Assembly (NCBI GenBank): GCA_024734495.1 | Contig: JALMQS010000102.1 | Location: forward strand, 11,510,223-11,574,222 | DNA length: 64,000 nt | DNA from: Forficula auricularia | Lineage: Eukaryota > Arthropoda > Insecta > Dermaptera > Forficulidae | Direction: 5' to 3' | In this document: in pieces, positions 56,266-64,000 of the stretch | Position numbering within the stretch: the stretch's first letter is position 1 | Layout: each line of letters starts with the position of its first letter | Notes under the pieces: generated by a model | What the model was told of the DNA's origin: nothing | The model's input: only the letters and a program-made list of their open reading frames with translations | Database searches by the model: none | Program-made: the position numbers and the translations under genes

Positions 56266-56427
56266 AAATGAAACTTTTACAAACTTTTTTCGTTAAGTAT
56301 ACAAAATAAAACTTACAAATTCACATTCATACCTATATCTCCACTTTAGGTTCAAGAATTGGAAATTTGTCAATTCTGCATACATATTCATCCTTAATTT
56401 AGTACAATAGATATTTCATTCATTCAC

Positions 56428-56606
56428 ACGGGACCGGATTTAGGGGCAGGGGGCACGTAGCCCCGGCAGAAAACGCGTAGAACCGGCATATTTGGGGAAG
56501 CAGGAAATTTTTGCTATTGTAATTTTAAAATAGTGTTAAAATTTATATGAACAAATTCAAGCTTACCCCCCCCTCCCCTGGAAAAAGACGTAGATCCGGC
56601 TCTGTG
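56428..56606. mobile_element. Possible small hAT-like MITE
   Basis: Left CACGGGACCGGATTTAGG and right GTAGATCCGGCTCTGTG are imperfect inverted repeats of CAG-GCCGGAT type seen at hAT ends. No 8-bp duplication is visible and the interior is non-coding. Confidence 0.35.
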
Positions 56607-56724
56607 ATCATAGACATTCTTTGCTCCGAATCTATATTAATCAATTTAATATTTTACTTATTTATTTTATTGAAATGAGAAATTTAGATTTACTAATTTC
56701 TTTTCTAATTTCTTTTGATTTTAG

Positions 56725-56789
56725 GAAAACCTGACCAGATGGTTAGTGGACATCAGCAGCGATGGCAATCTTCTTCATCTGTAGGGAAA
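56725..56789 (+). other. Candidate 65-bp internal host exon
   Basis: A pyrimidine-rich TTTCTTTTGATTTTAG precedes the segment and a strong donor GTAAGTG follows. One frame is open through the whole segment (KPDQMVSGHQQRWQSSSSV); the other two have stops. Composition is unlike the AT-rich flanks. No homologous family is recognised and no partner exon was found, so it may be chance. If real, the window lies in a large intron of a plus-strand gene. Confidence 0.35.
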
Positions 56790-56999
56790 GTAAGTGCCAC
56801 CTACAATAGAATGTTTCATTAATTATAGGCTTGTATTCATTGTTTTCCATATATTATGACATTTCAGTTAAATTGCGGCATGAGTATAGATTAGATAGTG
56901 TTTTTAAATTTGAATGTCGTAAAAGAGTGTTGCTCAATCTTGAGTCTACTGACTGTTTGATTATGTAAATATAATTATATGACTGTATAAGGTTACAAT

Positions 57000-58900
57000 T
57001 TCAAGATTGCTATATTTAAATGTTTATTACAAACATCTACAATAATATTAATTACATACATCAATACATTACATAATTATATATTAACATTCTTCATTCA
57101 TTATTCATAAACAAGCGTGAGCTTTCTTGAACAAAGCCGTGCTACCTTATTGATTTCCAAGGAAAATTCCTGAGGGTTAACCAATTTTGGTGCCAGCTCA
57201 TTGTAACAATGACAGAGTCTGAAGACTGGATTTCTTTCAGGATGTCTACCAGTAGGCATCTCTGGATAGAATGGCATTGTTCTTCTTAATGCATAATTGG
57301 GGCTATGTAGGGGAAATAGAGCAGAGAGCTCTGTACATTTTACCTGACCTGACATAATTTTATATATAAATATGCAATCAGAGGCTATCATACAGGAATT
57401 TACAGAAGCTAGGCAGAAGGACTCAGCAGCAAGAGTGTAGTTATGATTAAATCTTGACATTGGATTATCAGTAAGTGATGCTAATTTTCTTAGAACTTTA
57501 TGCTGAACTCTCTCAATCCTATCAATGTCACCCCTCAAATTCGGTCTCCAAATAGCAGATGCATACATAAGTATGGATTTAGTTAGAGTTGAATATAAAT
57601 ATTTAATCACATCAGGACTTTTGAATGACTTAGTGCTACGAGAAATAAAACCCCAACTCTGATTAGCTTTACCCACCACATACGTGATGTGTTCTTTAAA
57701 GGTGAGTTTGGAGTCGAAAATAACTCCAAGATCTTTAATAGAGTTAACTCTAGTACAGGTAGTGCCATTTTCGAGTATATAATTGAATTTAAAGTGGTTT
57801 GGTTCTTTAGAAAAACTAATAGTAAAACATTTATCAAAGTTTAGGAAAAGCAGGTTCGCATCACACCAATTTATTATTTTATTCAAGTCAGATTGCATTC
57901 TTAGGCAATCTTGTTCAGTAGAAATCTCCAAAAATAGCTTTATATCATCCGCGAATAATAATACATTACAAAATTCCGATATGTTTGCTAAATCGTTAAT
58001 AAATAATAAAAATAGTAACGGACCAAGATGACTGCCTTGGGGGACACCAGATGGAGCAATAAAGTTGTGTGATTTTGTACCTTTAATTTGTACATAAGAG
58101 TTTCTCTCGAATAGATAATCGCCAAGCCATCTAATTATAGAAGAAGATAAATTATATTTCCTTAGCTTTAATAATAGTATGTTGTGGTTTATCAGATCGA
58201 AAGCTTTCTTAAAATCTAAGTAGATTGTATCAAGCTGTTTGTTTCTGTTTAAGCTGGAAAATATTGAATTTGTATACAATGTCAGGTTCGTAACTGTGGA
58301 ACGACCAGGTACAAAACCGTGTTGCTTCATTGAAATAGCTTCCAGTACGGCCTTTAACATTTTGTTATACATGATTTTATCTAGCAATTTAGGGATAGCA
58401 CTTATTATGGCTATAGGTCTGTAATTGCTTATATTATTACGAGCACCACTTTTTAATATGGGAGTTATGAAGGTTGTTTTCCATATTTCAGGTAAAATAC
58501 CCTCCCTAAGGGAGTGGTTAAATAGAATGAAAAGGGGTTTGAGGAGCTGGGTAGAACAACCTTTAACAAGAAACGCTGGGATACCATCAGCACCCAAAGA
58601 TAGAGTTGGTTTGAGTTCTTTTAAGACAGAACTTATTTCATCCACCGATATAGCTTCAGACATCCCCTCAGCTTCCCCATGGGAGACATTGTTACAGAAA
58701 CCCAAGACAACATCAGAATCAAATTGCAAATTATTCGCATTTCCTCCGTAAATACTTTCAAAAAAGTCCGCGAATAGATTGGCAATCTGTTCATTATTTC
58801 CACCCGTTCTGTCATGGCTCCATAAGGGCCCTATGTATTTTAGCGTATACGAGTTACAGAGTTTCTGGCGGTTCATTGTATGAAAAAGTAGAAGCGCTCA
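57000..58900 (-). mobile_element. Jockey/CR1-like non-LTR retrotransposon, 5' truncated
   Basis: A single open RT frame is followed on the minus strand by an AT-rich 3' untranslated region with AATAAA (complement TTTATT at 57023-57028). Upstream of the ATG the same frame meets a TGA within about 25 bases, and no endonuclease is present, so the copy is truncated near 58900. It is the best preserved LINE here. Confidence 0.88.
57101..58876 (-). CDS. Jockey/CR1-like reverse transcriptase, 591 residues
   Basis: Intact frame covering the linker, RT and C-terminal domains. QIANLFADFFESIY lies near residues 30-43 and GADGIPAFLVKGC near 95-107. WKTTFITPILKSG and ISNYRPIAIIS form the fingers, followed by KQHGFVPGRST, then TIYLDFKKAFDLINH and SGVPQGSHLGPLLFLLFINDL of the palm. 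The catalytic FADD is at residues 308-311 (bases 57944-57955). LGVIFDSKLTFKEHI and MYASAIWRP of the thumb follow. It copies element RNA at a nicked target. The N-terminal endonuclease is lost, so it could not move on its own. The start methionine is simply the first in the surviving frame. Confidence 0.93.
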   Translation of the reverse strand: MNRQKLCNSYTLKYIGPLWSHDRTGGNNEQIANLFADFFESIYGGNANNLQFDSDVVLGFCNNVSHGEAEGMSEAISVDEISSVLKELKPTLSLGADGIPAFLVKGCSTQLLKPLFILFNHSLREGILPEIWKTTFITPILKSGARNNISNYRPIAIISAIPKLLDKIMYNKMLKAVLEAISMKQHGFVPGRSTVTNLTLYTNSIFSSLNRNKQLDTIYLDFKKAFDLINHNILLLKLRKYNLSSSIIRWLGDYLFERNSYVQIKGTKSHNFIAPSGVPQGSHLGPLLFLLFINDLANISEFCNVLLFADDIKLFLEISTEQDCLRMQSDLNKIINWCDANLLFLNFDKCFTISFSKEPNHFKFNYILENGTTCTRVNSIKDLGVIFDSKLTFKEHITYVVGKANQSWGFISRSTKSFKSPDVIKYLYSTLTKSILMYASAIWRPNLRGDIDRIERVQHKVLRKLASLTDNPMSRFNHNYTLAAESFCLASVNSCMIASDCIFIYKIMSGQVKCTELSALFPLHSPNYALRRTMPFYPEMPTGRHPERNPVFRLCHCYNELAPKLVNPQEFSLEINKVARLCSRKLTLVYE

Positions 58901-60245
58901 ATTTGATTTTGTTGTAGACGGGAATATTAAAAATATAAAGTATAATTCAAAAAATCGGGCTTGGTGAAATGTTTTTTGTTTTTTTTTTTGTTTTTTGGCT
59001 TTATCGGATTCAACCATTAGCGATACTATATATATTTTAGTTAATTTTCAAAATATGCAAAGATCTGCTCAAAAGTTAGGATTGCCGAGAGTGGGGCTTG
59101 GAACTCCGCTAGTTTGATTACAGGAAAAATTTTAACCATTCGACTATTAGAGTTTTTTTTTTTTTTTTTTTTTAATTTTAAGATATTTTTATTACGAAAA
59201 AAATATATACAATTTATTACAAAGTTACTTCAAACAATCCAAAAGAACTAGGTATCTACCATTACAATATGGCAGCATATTTTAAATGGATCCCAGTAGA
59301 TTTTCTTTTTACATAATATATGGGTTTTTTTTTCATTTTAATTTGAAGAATAAGTTTTTTTTTGTAATTTTTATTTACATTTGTATAATTAAATTTTTGC
59401 ACGGGAAAAAAGGCTTAGAAACCCGTCGTTATTAAAGTTAAATATCGATAAATATATGAGATTTGATAATGGAATACTTAATACGTCTTCTGATGCCTCA
59501 AGAAATACTTTATATGACACAAAATTATTTACAAATCCTATAATACTTATATTGAAATGAAAATTTAATATTCAATTCAATTAAAATTGATTTTTCTAAA
59601 CATGAGATGAAAAACTTAATTATATCTATCTATCTACTCTTATTAAACGAGCACAAATTGTATATATATATATTTGTTTGTATATACATTTAATACCTGG
59701 CCACTGAGGGCCAGTTGTATGTCGCAATGTAAATGCTTTTACTTTGCGACATACCTACAACCGGCCCTGAGAGGTGCTCATTTAATAATATAAGATTGAT
59801 ATATTTGTATCTTTGTTCTATTTTCAAAACGGCTCTACCTATTTTGATGAAACAAACTCTATTAACAAGTTTTGAGGATTAGAAAGCGATCTGGCTAGGT
59901 CTGGACCTCGACAAATCTCATCTTAATTGATCTTTTCTTAAATAAAGTAATTATTGATAGATGAAAATCTCAATAAAAATGTTTGTTTACATTTTTTCTA
60001 TTATCTTTTATTTATTAATTGGTTTTTTAATTTTAAAATTATTTTATTATTTATTATTTATTTAATTTATTAAAAAACTTGATAGATTGTTATTTAATTA
60101 AAAAAAATTAATGGTGACCAGTGAGGAGTGAACACCCCCTGGAATGGCTCTTATGGACTAAGAGTTTGAAATCGACTTATTAGAGAGCGCTGTTTCCAGA
60201 TACGCAAGCCTTCCTCTCTATATACTCTATGCTGTTCATATAGGA
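58901..60245. other. AT-rich interval with a T tract and one hairpin
   Basis: A long T run at 59150-59173 may be the tail of a decayed minus-strand retroelement. At 59703-59772 GGGCCAGTTGTATGTCGCA and its inverse form a hairpin with mismatches. Otherwise I see nothing coding. Confidence 0.45.
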
Positions 60246-60421
60246 CAGTGGTCGGCAAAGTGCGGCTCCAGAGCCGCATGTGGCTCTTTGGCTCCTTAAT
60301 TGGCACAAATATTCACGGAAGGTTCAATAATATTTTCATAAAAAAAAAACTTGGTAAGAAAAATATTACATCTTAATTTGATAAATTAAAATTCTTCTAT
60401 AAATCGAGAACATGTATAATT

Positions 60422-60946
60422 TTGTTGATGTTAGAAGAAGTAATAACATTCGAAAACAAATTATCCATTTTTGCTCAGGATTTTGAAAGGGAAACATTGT
60501 TTCACTTTCCGAGCCTGCTGAAGCATCGCCAAGAAAATAATTCCTCTATTGATAAACACCATTTTAAAACAATAATTTTAAAAATGAGGGAAGCATTTCT
60601 CAGCAGGTTTCAGGAATTTAAAAACAGCAGAGCAACTTTAGCATTTGTCAAAAATCCTCTTAATTCTACGATAACCGAGTTGAAATTGACATTGGTAGCT
60701 TTGAAATATAGTTACAATTGCTGGATTTAAAAAACAAGCAGGTATGGCGCTCTAAATTCGAACGTCTTTGTGTTGAATTGGGAATATTGGAGAAGAATAA
60801 ATGTGATATTAGTTCACAACACAAGTGGTCTGCTTTGAATGACCTGGAGAAGGAAGACATGATCATTTTCAACGCTTGGAATAGTATTCCTGACTCTTAC
60901 GATCAGCTGAAAAAGCTCGCGTTTGCTGTTCTTTCCCTTTTCGGTT
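60422..60946 (+). pseudogene. hAT transposase remnant
   Basis: First frame: FENKLSIFAQDFERETLFHF, PSLLKHRQENNS, KMREAFLSRFQEFKNSRATL and FVKNP. After a frameshift near 60715: LQLLDLKNKQVWRSKFE, CDISSQHKWSAL, FNAWNSIPDSYDQLKKLAFA and LSLFG. This is the helical region before the hAT dimerisation domain, as in Buster/Charlie-type and domesticated ZBED-like proteins I recall. The C-terminal dimerisation segment should follow LSLFG but is replaced by the Penelope-like sequence. The RNase H-like catalytic start and BED finger are absent. Confidence 0.75.
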
Positions 60947-61430
60947 AATATAATTGACCTATGCCTCAATCAAAATTATTATGTCTTCAACAATGTTTAT
61001 TATAAACAGAACACCGGTTTTACCTATGGACAGCCCGTTAAGTCCCCTACTCGCAGAAATCTACATGTCAAATTTTGAAAAATGTTAATGACTTCTTTTA
61101 ACCCCTCATATAATTATATCAAATTCTGGATAAGATATGTTGATGATATTTTCGTTGTTTGGTCGGGTACCACCAGAGGGATTCAGTTACTTAGTAATTA
61201 TCTAAACCAAATCCACAAAAATATTAAATTCACATCAGAAATAGCAATAAAACTATTTCATTTTTAGATTTAACAATAACCATCACCAACCAAAAATTAG
61301 AATTTAATATTTTTAGAAAACCCACCTTTACTGATACGATTATCCACTTTTCTTCTAACCATTCGACAAATACTAAATTTTCAGCTTTTTATTCAATCAA
61401 TAGATTAAAAAAGACTAAAAATAATGATAA
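60942..61430 (+). pseudogene. Penelope-like element reverse transcriptase fragment
   Basis: The plus strand gives IIDLCLNQNYYVFNNVYYKQ, then after a shift LPMDSPLSPLLAEIYMSNFE. WIRYVDDIFVVWSG follows with the catalytic YVDD at 61136-61147, then FLDLTITITN and IFRKPTFTDTIIHFSSNH. PLSPLLAEIYM, RYVDDIF, FLDLTI and FRKPTFTDT are Penelope-clade signatures. The N-terminal part and any GIY-YIG endonuclease are missing. One palm glycine is replaced (PMDSP for PMGSP), with several frameshifts. Family P hammerhead units lie about 1 kb downstream. Confidence 0.88.
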
Positions 61431-61636
61431 TTTATAATATTTTCTATTAAATTATAAAAATTCATTAAAAATATTAACTAAAAAAAAATATATATATATC
61501 AATTCATATAATTATTTTTTTTTTAATAATATAATTTTTATTTATTTTTAAATTCGAAAAATTAGCTTTTCAATCTAATTTATACTATAATTATCTTAAA
61601 AATATTTATTTAGGAATATATCTGAATATAATAAAT
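61431..61636. other. Very AT-rich spacer
   Basis: Low-complexity A/T between the Penelope fragment and the minisatellite. Nothing else visible. Confidence 0.5.
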
Positions 61637-61885
61637 CGGTTGCCCAGCACGGACCCATGATTGGCTCAACACCGAATAACCCAGGCTCGGCTGCCCCACA
61701 CTGACCCGAATGCAGGCCAATACTGATAAAGCAGAGGCTCGGTTGCACAGCACCGGCCCAAGATTGGCTCAATACCGAACAACCCAGCCTCGGCTGCCCC
61801 ACACTGACCCGAATGTAGGCCAATACTGAAAAAGCAGAGCCTCGGTTGCCCAGCACGGGCCCAAGATTGGCCCCTTTGTTCAAGC
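61637..61885. repeat. Minisatellite with two alternating 51/52-bp monomers
   Basis: Monomer starts CGGTTGC(C/A)CAGCAC at 61637, 61740, 61843 alternate with CGGCTGCCCCACAC at 61688 and 61791. Spacings are 51, 52, 51, 52, giving a 103-bp higher-order unit. GC content is far above the surroundings. The 98-residue minus frame across it is a repeat artefact. Confidence 0.9.
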
Positions 61886-62439
61886 CTGGCAACTCCTATA
61901 TGGGCACTAACATTTTTGTTTCAATATTATGGTATTTGATTAGGATTAGGTATATAAATTTGATTTTTGATTTAAAATAAATAGCTTTAAATATGAATTT
62001 TTTGCAGTATAATATTTTTTATGAGTTTTGAAAATAAATTAATATGGAACTGGAGAGCTGAATCATGAAATCGAAAGAGCCGCACTCGGCTCGCAAGACG
62101 CAGGTTTCCGACCCCTGCCTTAGACCACAAAAGTCTATAGATACGCCCTGGCAGTGATTTGGCGAGGCCACCATCATTAATTAATTAGAATTAGATCAGA
62201 ATTAGACCCCTTAAAAATTAGTATTTACGAATCGTTAGAAATTTCAAAATCATACAATAATTCACCAAAAAAATTCTTAAATCGGAAAATAGAAATTCCC
62301 GAAAGCTTTATTTTAAAAATAGCCGCTAAAATATAAACTTCACGAACGCCACCTACAGCCAAAATAATAAAACAAGTATAAATTTCAATTCCTAACTTGC
62401 CCACCCTGTATAATTTCTTTACCTAACCACATGAAAGAT

Positions 62440-62595
62440 TTTAACCTTTCATTCATAAATTAATTCCTGTGAATCCATTGTAATAGAGTGATGAAGAGGC
62501 AAAGCCCTCGAAACTATAGTCTCTTTATAAATAAATAAAATTTATAATTCCAGCAGAAGACACACTCTTTTATTGTCTCCTTCAATACTTATAAC
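62440..62595 (+). repeat. Penelope-like terminal repeat (family P, copy 4) with hammerhead motif
   Basis: TTCATAAATTAATTCCTGTG, the hammerhead-like motif (62488-62521), then AATAAAATTTATAATTCCAG and ACTCTTTTATTGTCTCCTTC in family P order. Single orientation, unlike the inverted copies. No coding content. Confidence 0.7.
62488..62521 (+). ncRNA. Hammerhead-like motif with one core change
   Basis: GTGATGA where CTGATGA is expected, extra A, stem II GAGGC/GCCCTC (one base lost on the 5' side), GAAAC, TATA and GTC. The C-to-G change and shortened stem probably reduce or abolish cleavage. Confidence 0.55.
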
Positions 62596-62815
62596 ATTTA
62601 GTTTTTTCTTAAAGTTTTTTTTTTTTTTATAAAATTCTCACATCTGATACACTTTTTGATTATATTTGCTGTGTTTTCCAAGAGGTTAGTAACTTATTCG
62701 AATCCCGAACAAATCATTTTTTAATTTACTTCCAAATTTCCGGTGAACTTAATACTCTATCCAATTTTGACTTAGATTTATTTTACAAACTATTACAAAT
62801 ATAATTGAAAAGTTT
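62596..62815. other. AT-rich spacer
   Basis: T-rich tract at about 62618-62630; otherwise nothing recognised. Confidence 0.4.
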
Positions 62816-62917
62816 TTGTTTTGCCGAGAGTAGCAGAGAGTTGTTGATTCACAAAGCGAAACAAAGAGGTTGTCCTCTATATATATATCTGTATATATAT
62901 ACTATTTATTTGTTTGA

Positions 62918-62951
62918 GACTATAGTTTCAAAGCTTGGTCCTCATCATCAG
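62918..62951 (-). ncRNA. Hammerhead-like motif, core bases present, weak stem II
   Basis: Minus strand: CTGATGA, extra T, a poor stem II (GAGGACCAAGCTTT), GAAAC, TATA and GTC. The core is complete but stem II has decayed relative to its partner. Confidence 0.5.
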
Positions 62952-63106
62952 TCTTTTTATTTATAAATATTATTTTTTTCATTGGATCAATATCGCGTGG
63001 ATATTTTTTTTAATTCTACCTGGCTATTTAGCTGATAAAGAAGGAAAAAATTTTCAATATCCATGCGATACTGATCCAATGAAAAATAATATTTATAATT
63101 AAAAGA

Positions 63107-63141
63107 CTGTTAATGAGGGTCAAGCCTTCGAAACTATAGTC
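63107..63141 (+). ncRNA. Hammerhead-like motif with damaged core, good stem II
   Basis: CTGTTAA in place of CTGATGA, extra T, stem II GAGGG/CCTTC (one G-U pair) with loop TCAAG, GAAAC, TATA and GTC. Between them, this copy and its minus-strand partner preserve a whole ribozyme. Confidence 0.5.
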
Positions 63142-63235
63142 TCAAACATATTATATATATACAGATATATAATTTAGATATATATGTGTGTATATTTATT
63201 TGAATCAAGCAGAGGACACCTCTTTGTTTCTCTTT

Positions 63236-63688
63236 ATGTATTACAAATATATTTTTTGTTAAACGTTATTCAAGATGTTTCAAACAAACAAAATCCCCAT
63301 TTCTAGAGGCTAAATTATTTCTAATTCCAGGTATTTAAGTGTGTTAATATGTTTCAGAATTGCAAACTTAAAAAACATTAAAATTGCAAACTATAAAGCT
63401 TATTTTGAATAAATCGCTGAGATAAATCCTCCATTTTTCTCTTATATAATTATTATTTATTATTTATTTATGCCTGAGCGGATTTTGAATCTAAGCGGCT
63501 TCAATATGTTTTATTACTTGTAGAATCAGTGTAGCCAACTTAGGGATTTTTCTCCCAAATTTATGAATAAAACACTTTCGATTCATTTTTTGAAATTTTA
63601 ATTTTATAAATTTTCTTATTAATAATAAGTAATATTTTCTAATTATAAAATTTATATTTAAAAAAAACAAAATAAATCTACATTTTCA
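63236..63688. other. AT-rich interval, nothing recognised
   Basis: No motif-bearing frame or repeat partner. Confidence 0.4.
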
Positions 63689-64000
63689 AAATAACAGCTT
63701 ATGTCATAGCAATATCCTGGAAGAATTTCCACCTTCTGAAATATCTTTCCTAGGCGACTTTAACGTCCACAACGAAAATTGGCTTAAAATTTTCTAGCCA
63801 AAATTCCCCCGCAGTCTCCGTCGCTGAAATCTTCTCTACAGCGTGTGACCTCACGCAAATTATTAACGGCCCCACAAGAATCCCAGACAAAGCCATTAAA
63901 AATCCAATCTTCTCGATCTTTTCATCACTTCCCACCTCTTTGTCATACGAAGCTAAAATTTCGGCCCCTTTTAGGTAAATCTGACCACAATTTGATAAAA
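63689..64000 (+). pseudogene. Jockey-like LINE endonuclease domain, runs off the right end
   Basis: The plus strand reads SNILEEFPPSEISFLGDFNV with the catalytic GDFN at 63753-63764. After a frameshift (near 63795) SSQNSPAVSVAEIF, CDLTQIINGPTRIPDKA and finally GKSDHNLIK follow, with SDH at 63980-63988. GDFN and SDH are conserved metal-binding motifs of the exonuclease-endonuclease-phosphatase fold that nicks target DNA. This is the N-terminal ORF2 part lacking in the other Jockey-like fragments. The rest of the element should lie to the right. Confidence 0.87.

Larger units (their letters stand above)
60246..62117. mobile_element. hAT-family transposon, second copy, with foreign interior
   Basis: Termini CAGTGGTCGGCAAAG and TTTCCGACCCCTG (complement CAGGGGTCGGAAA), with subterminal GCGGCTC/GAGCCGC words, are typical hAT ends. 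Flanking 8-mers (ATATAGGA and CCTTAGAC) do not match well, so either the duplication has decayed or one end is from another copy. Inside are a hAT transposase remnant, a Penelope-like RT fragment and a minisatellite. Confidence 0.75.
62820..63235. mobile_element. Penelope-like inverted unit (family P2) with two opposed hammerhead motifs
   Basis: Outer words TTTTGCCGAGAGTAGCAGA and ACAAAGAGGTTGTCCTCTAT face AGAGGACACCTCTTTGTTTC. Inside, a minus-strand motif (62918-62951) and a plus-strand motif (63107-63141) flank a core with ATTGGATCAATATCGCGTGG and its inverse. It shares GAAACTATAGTCTC with family P but has a different stem II and interior, so it is a sister family. GCCGA.AGTAGCAGA also occurs near 42881. 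Confidence 0.7.

Noticed and set aside
61596..61892. 98-residue minus ORF with repeating GLHSGQCGAAEPGL-type words
   Set aside because: The protein periodicity comes from the 51/52-bp minisatellite.
1..64000. CRISPR arrays, bacterial operons or prophage
   Set aside because: The many repeats are transposon termini, satellites or microsatellites without regular spacers. Coding content is eukaryotic retroelement and transposon only.

Overview
This is AT-rich eukaryotic DNA, most likely from an arthropod and probably an insect. The content is almost entirely transposable elements, with no operons, no bacterial-type genes and no rRNA or tRNA gene that I can recognise. The arthropod call rests on the retroelement mix (R2-clade, RLE/YMDD-type, RTE-like, Jockey/CR1-like, Penelope-like), mariner and hAT transposons, and foldback repeats beginning AACCGACTTCAAAAA, which I recall from insect genomes. 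The species cannot be named. One 100-base run of N (55553-55652) shows this is a scaffold. Only one exon-like piece of possible host sequence stands out (56725-56789, weak), so the window could be intergenic or lie in a large intron.

Layout. 1-2.5 kb: minus-strand remains of a non-LTR retrotransposon with a YMDD reverse transcriptase. 2.7-5.7 kb: terminal pieces of Penelope-like elements (PLE) and an RTE tail. 8.6-10.1 kb: a hAT element with an 8-bp target duplication and an inverted-repeat insert carrying a hammerhead-like motif. 10.9-13.5 kb: foldback and dispersed repeats. 13.5-14.4 kb: a mariner with exact terminal repeats but a deleted transposase. 14.4-22.1 kb: a complete but internally deleted LTR retrotransposon on the minus strand, with 2.6-kb LTRs, a primer-binding site, a polypurine tract and one ORF. 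23.6-36.8 kb: RTE and Jockey fragments, a composite foldback element, near-perfect palindromes, paired inverted SINE-like repeats, an inverted satellite array, a hammerhead-containing inverted-repeat element and a TA-flanked MITE. 38-50 kb: LTR-like sequence, more Jockey pieces, and second copies of the foldback and satellite elements in the opposite orientation. 51.2-52.4 kb: the 3' part of an R2-clade element inside another repeat. 52.7-56 kb: nested Jockey, foldback, PLE and RTE sequences with the assembly gap. 57-58.9 kb: the longest ORF, a 591-residue Jockey/CR1-like reverse transcriptase. 60.2-62.1 kb: a second hAT holding a Penelope-like RT fragment and a two-monomer minisatellite. 62.4-63.2 kb: PLE termini with hammerhead motifs. 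63.7-64 kb: a LINE endonuclease running off the end.

The most notable signal is a set of hammerhead-ribozyme-like motifs (core CTGANGA, a stem II hairpin, GAAAC, then GTC) in at least three sequence families. They often occur as inverted pairs, and one locus sits about 1 kb from a Penelope-like RT remnant. Their very short stem III sequences are self-complementary (ACTATAGT or ACGT), which fits cleavage as dimers. The second highlight is the LTR element, whose single ORF joins a coiled-coil gag-like head to an integrase-like GPY tail. No working metabolic or host system is visible.
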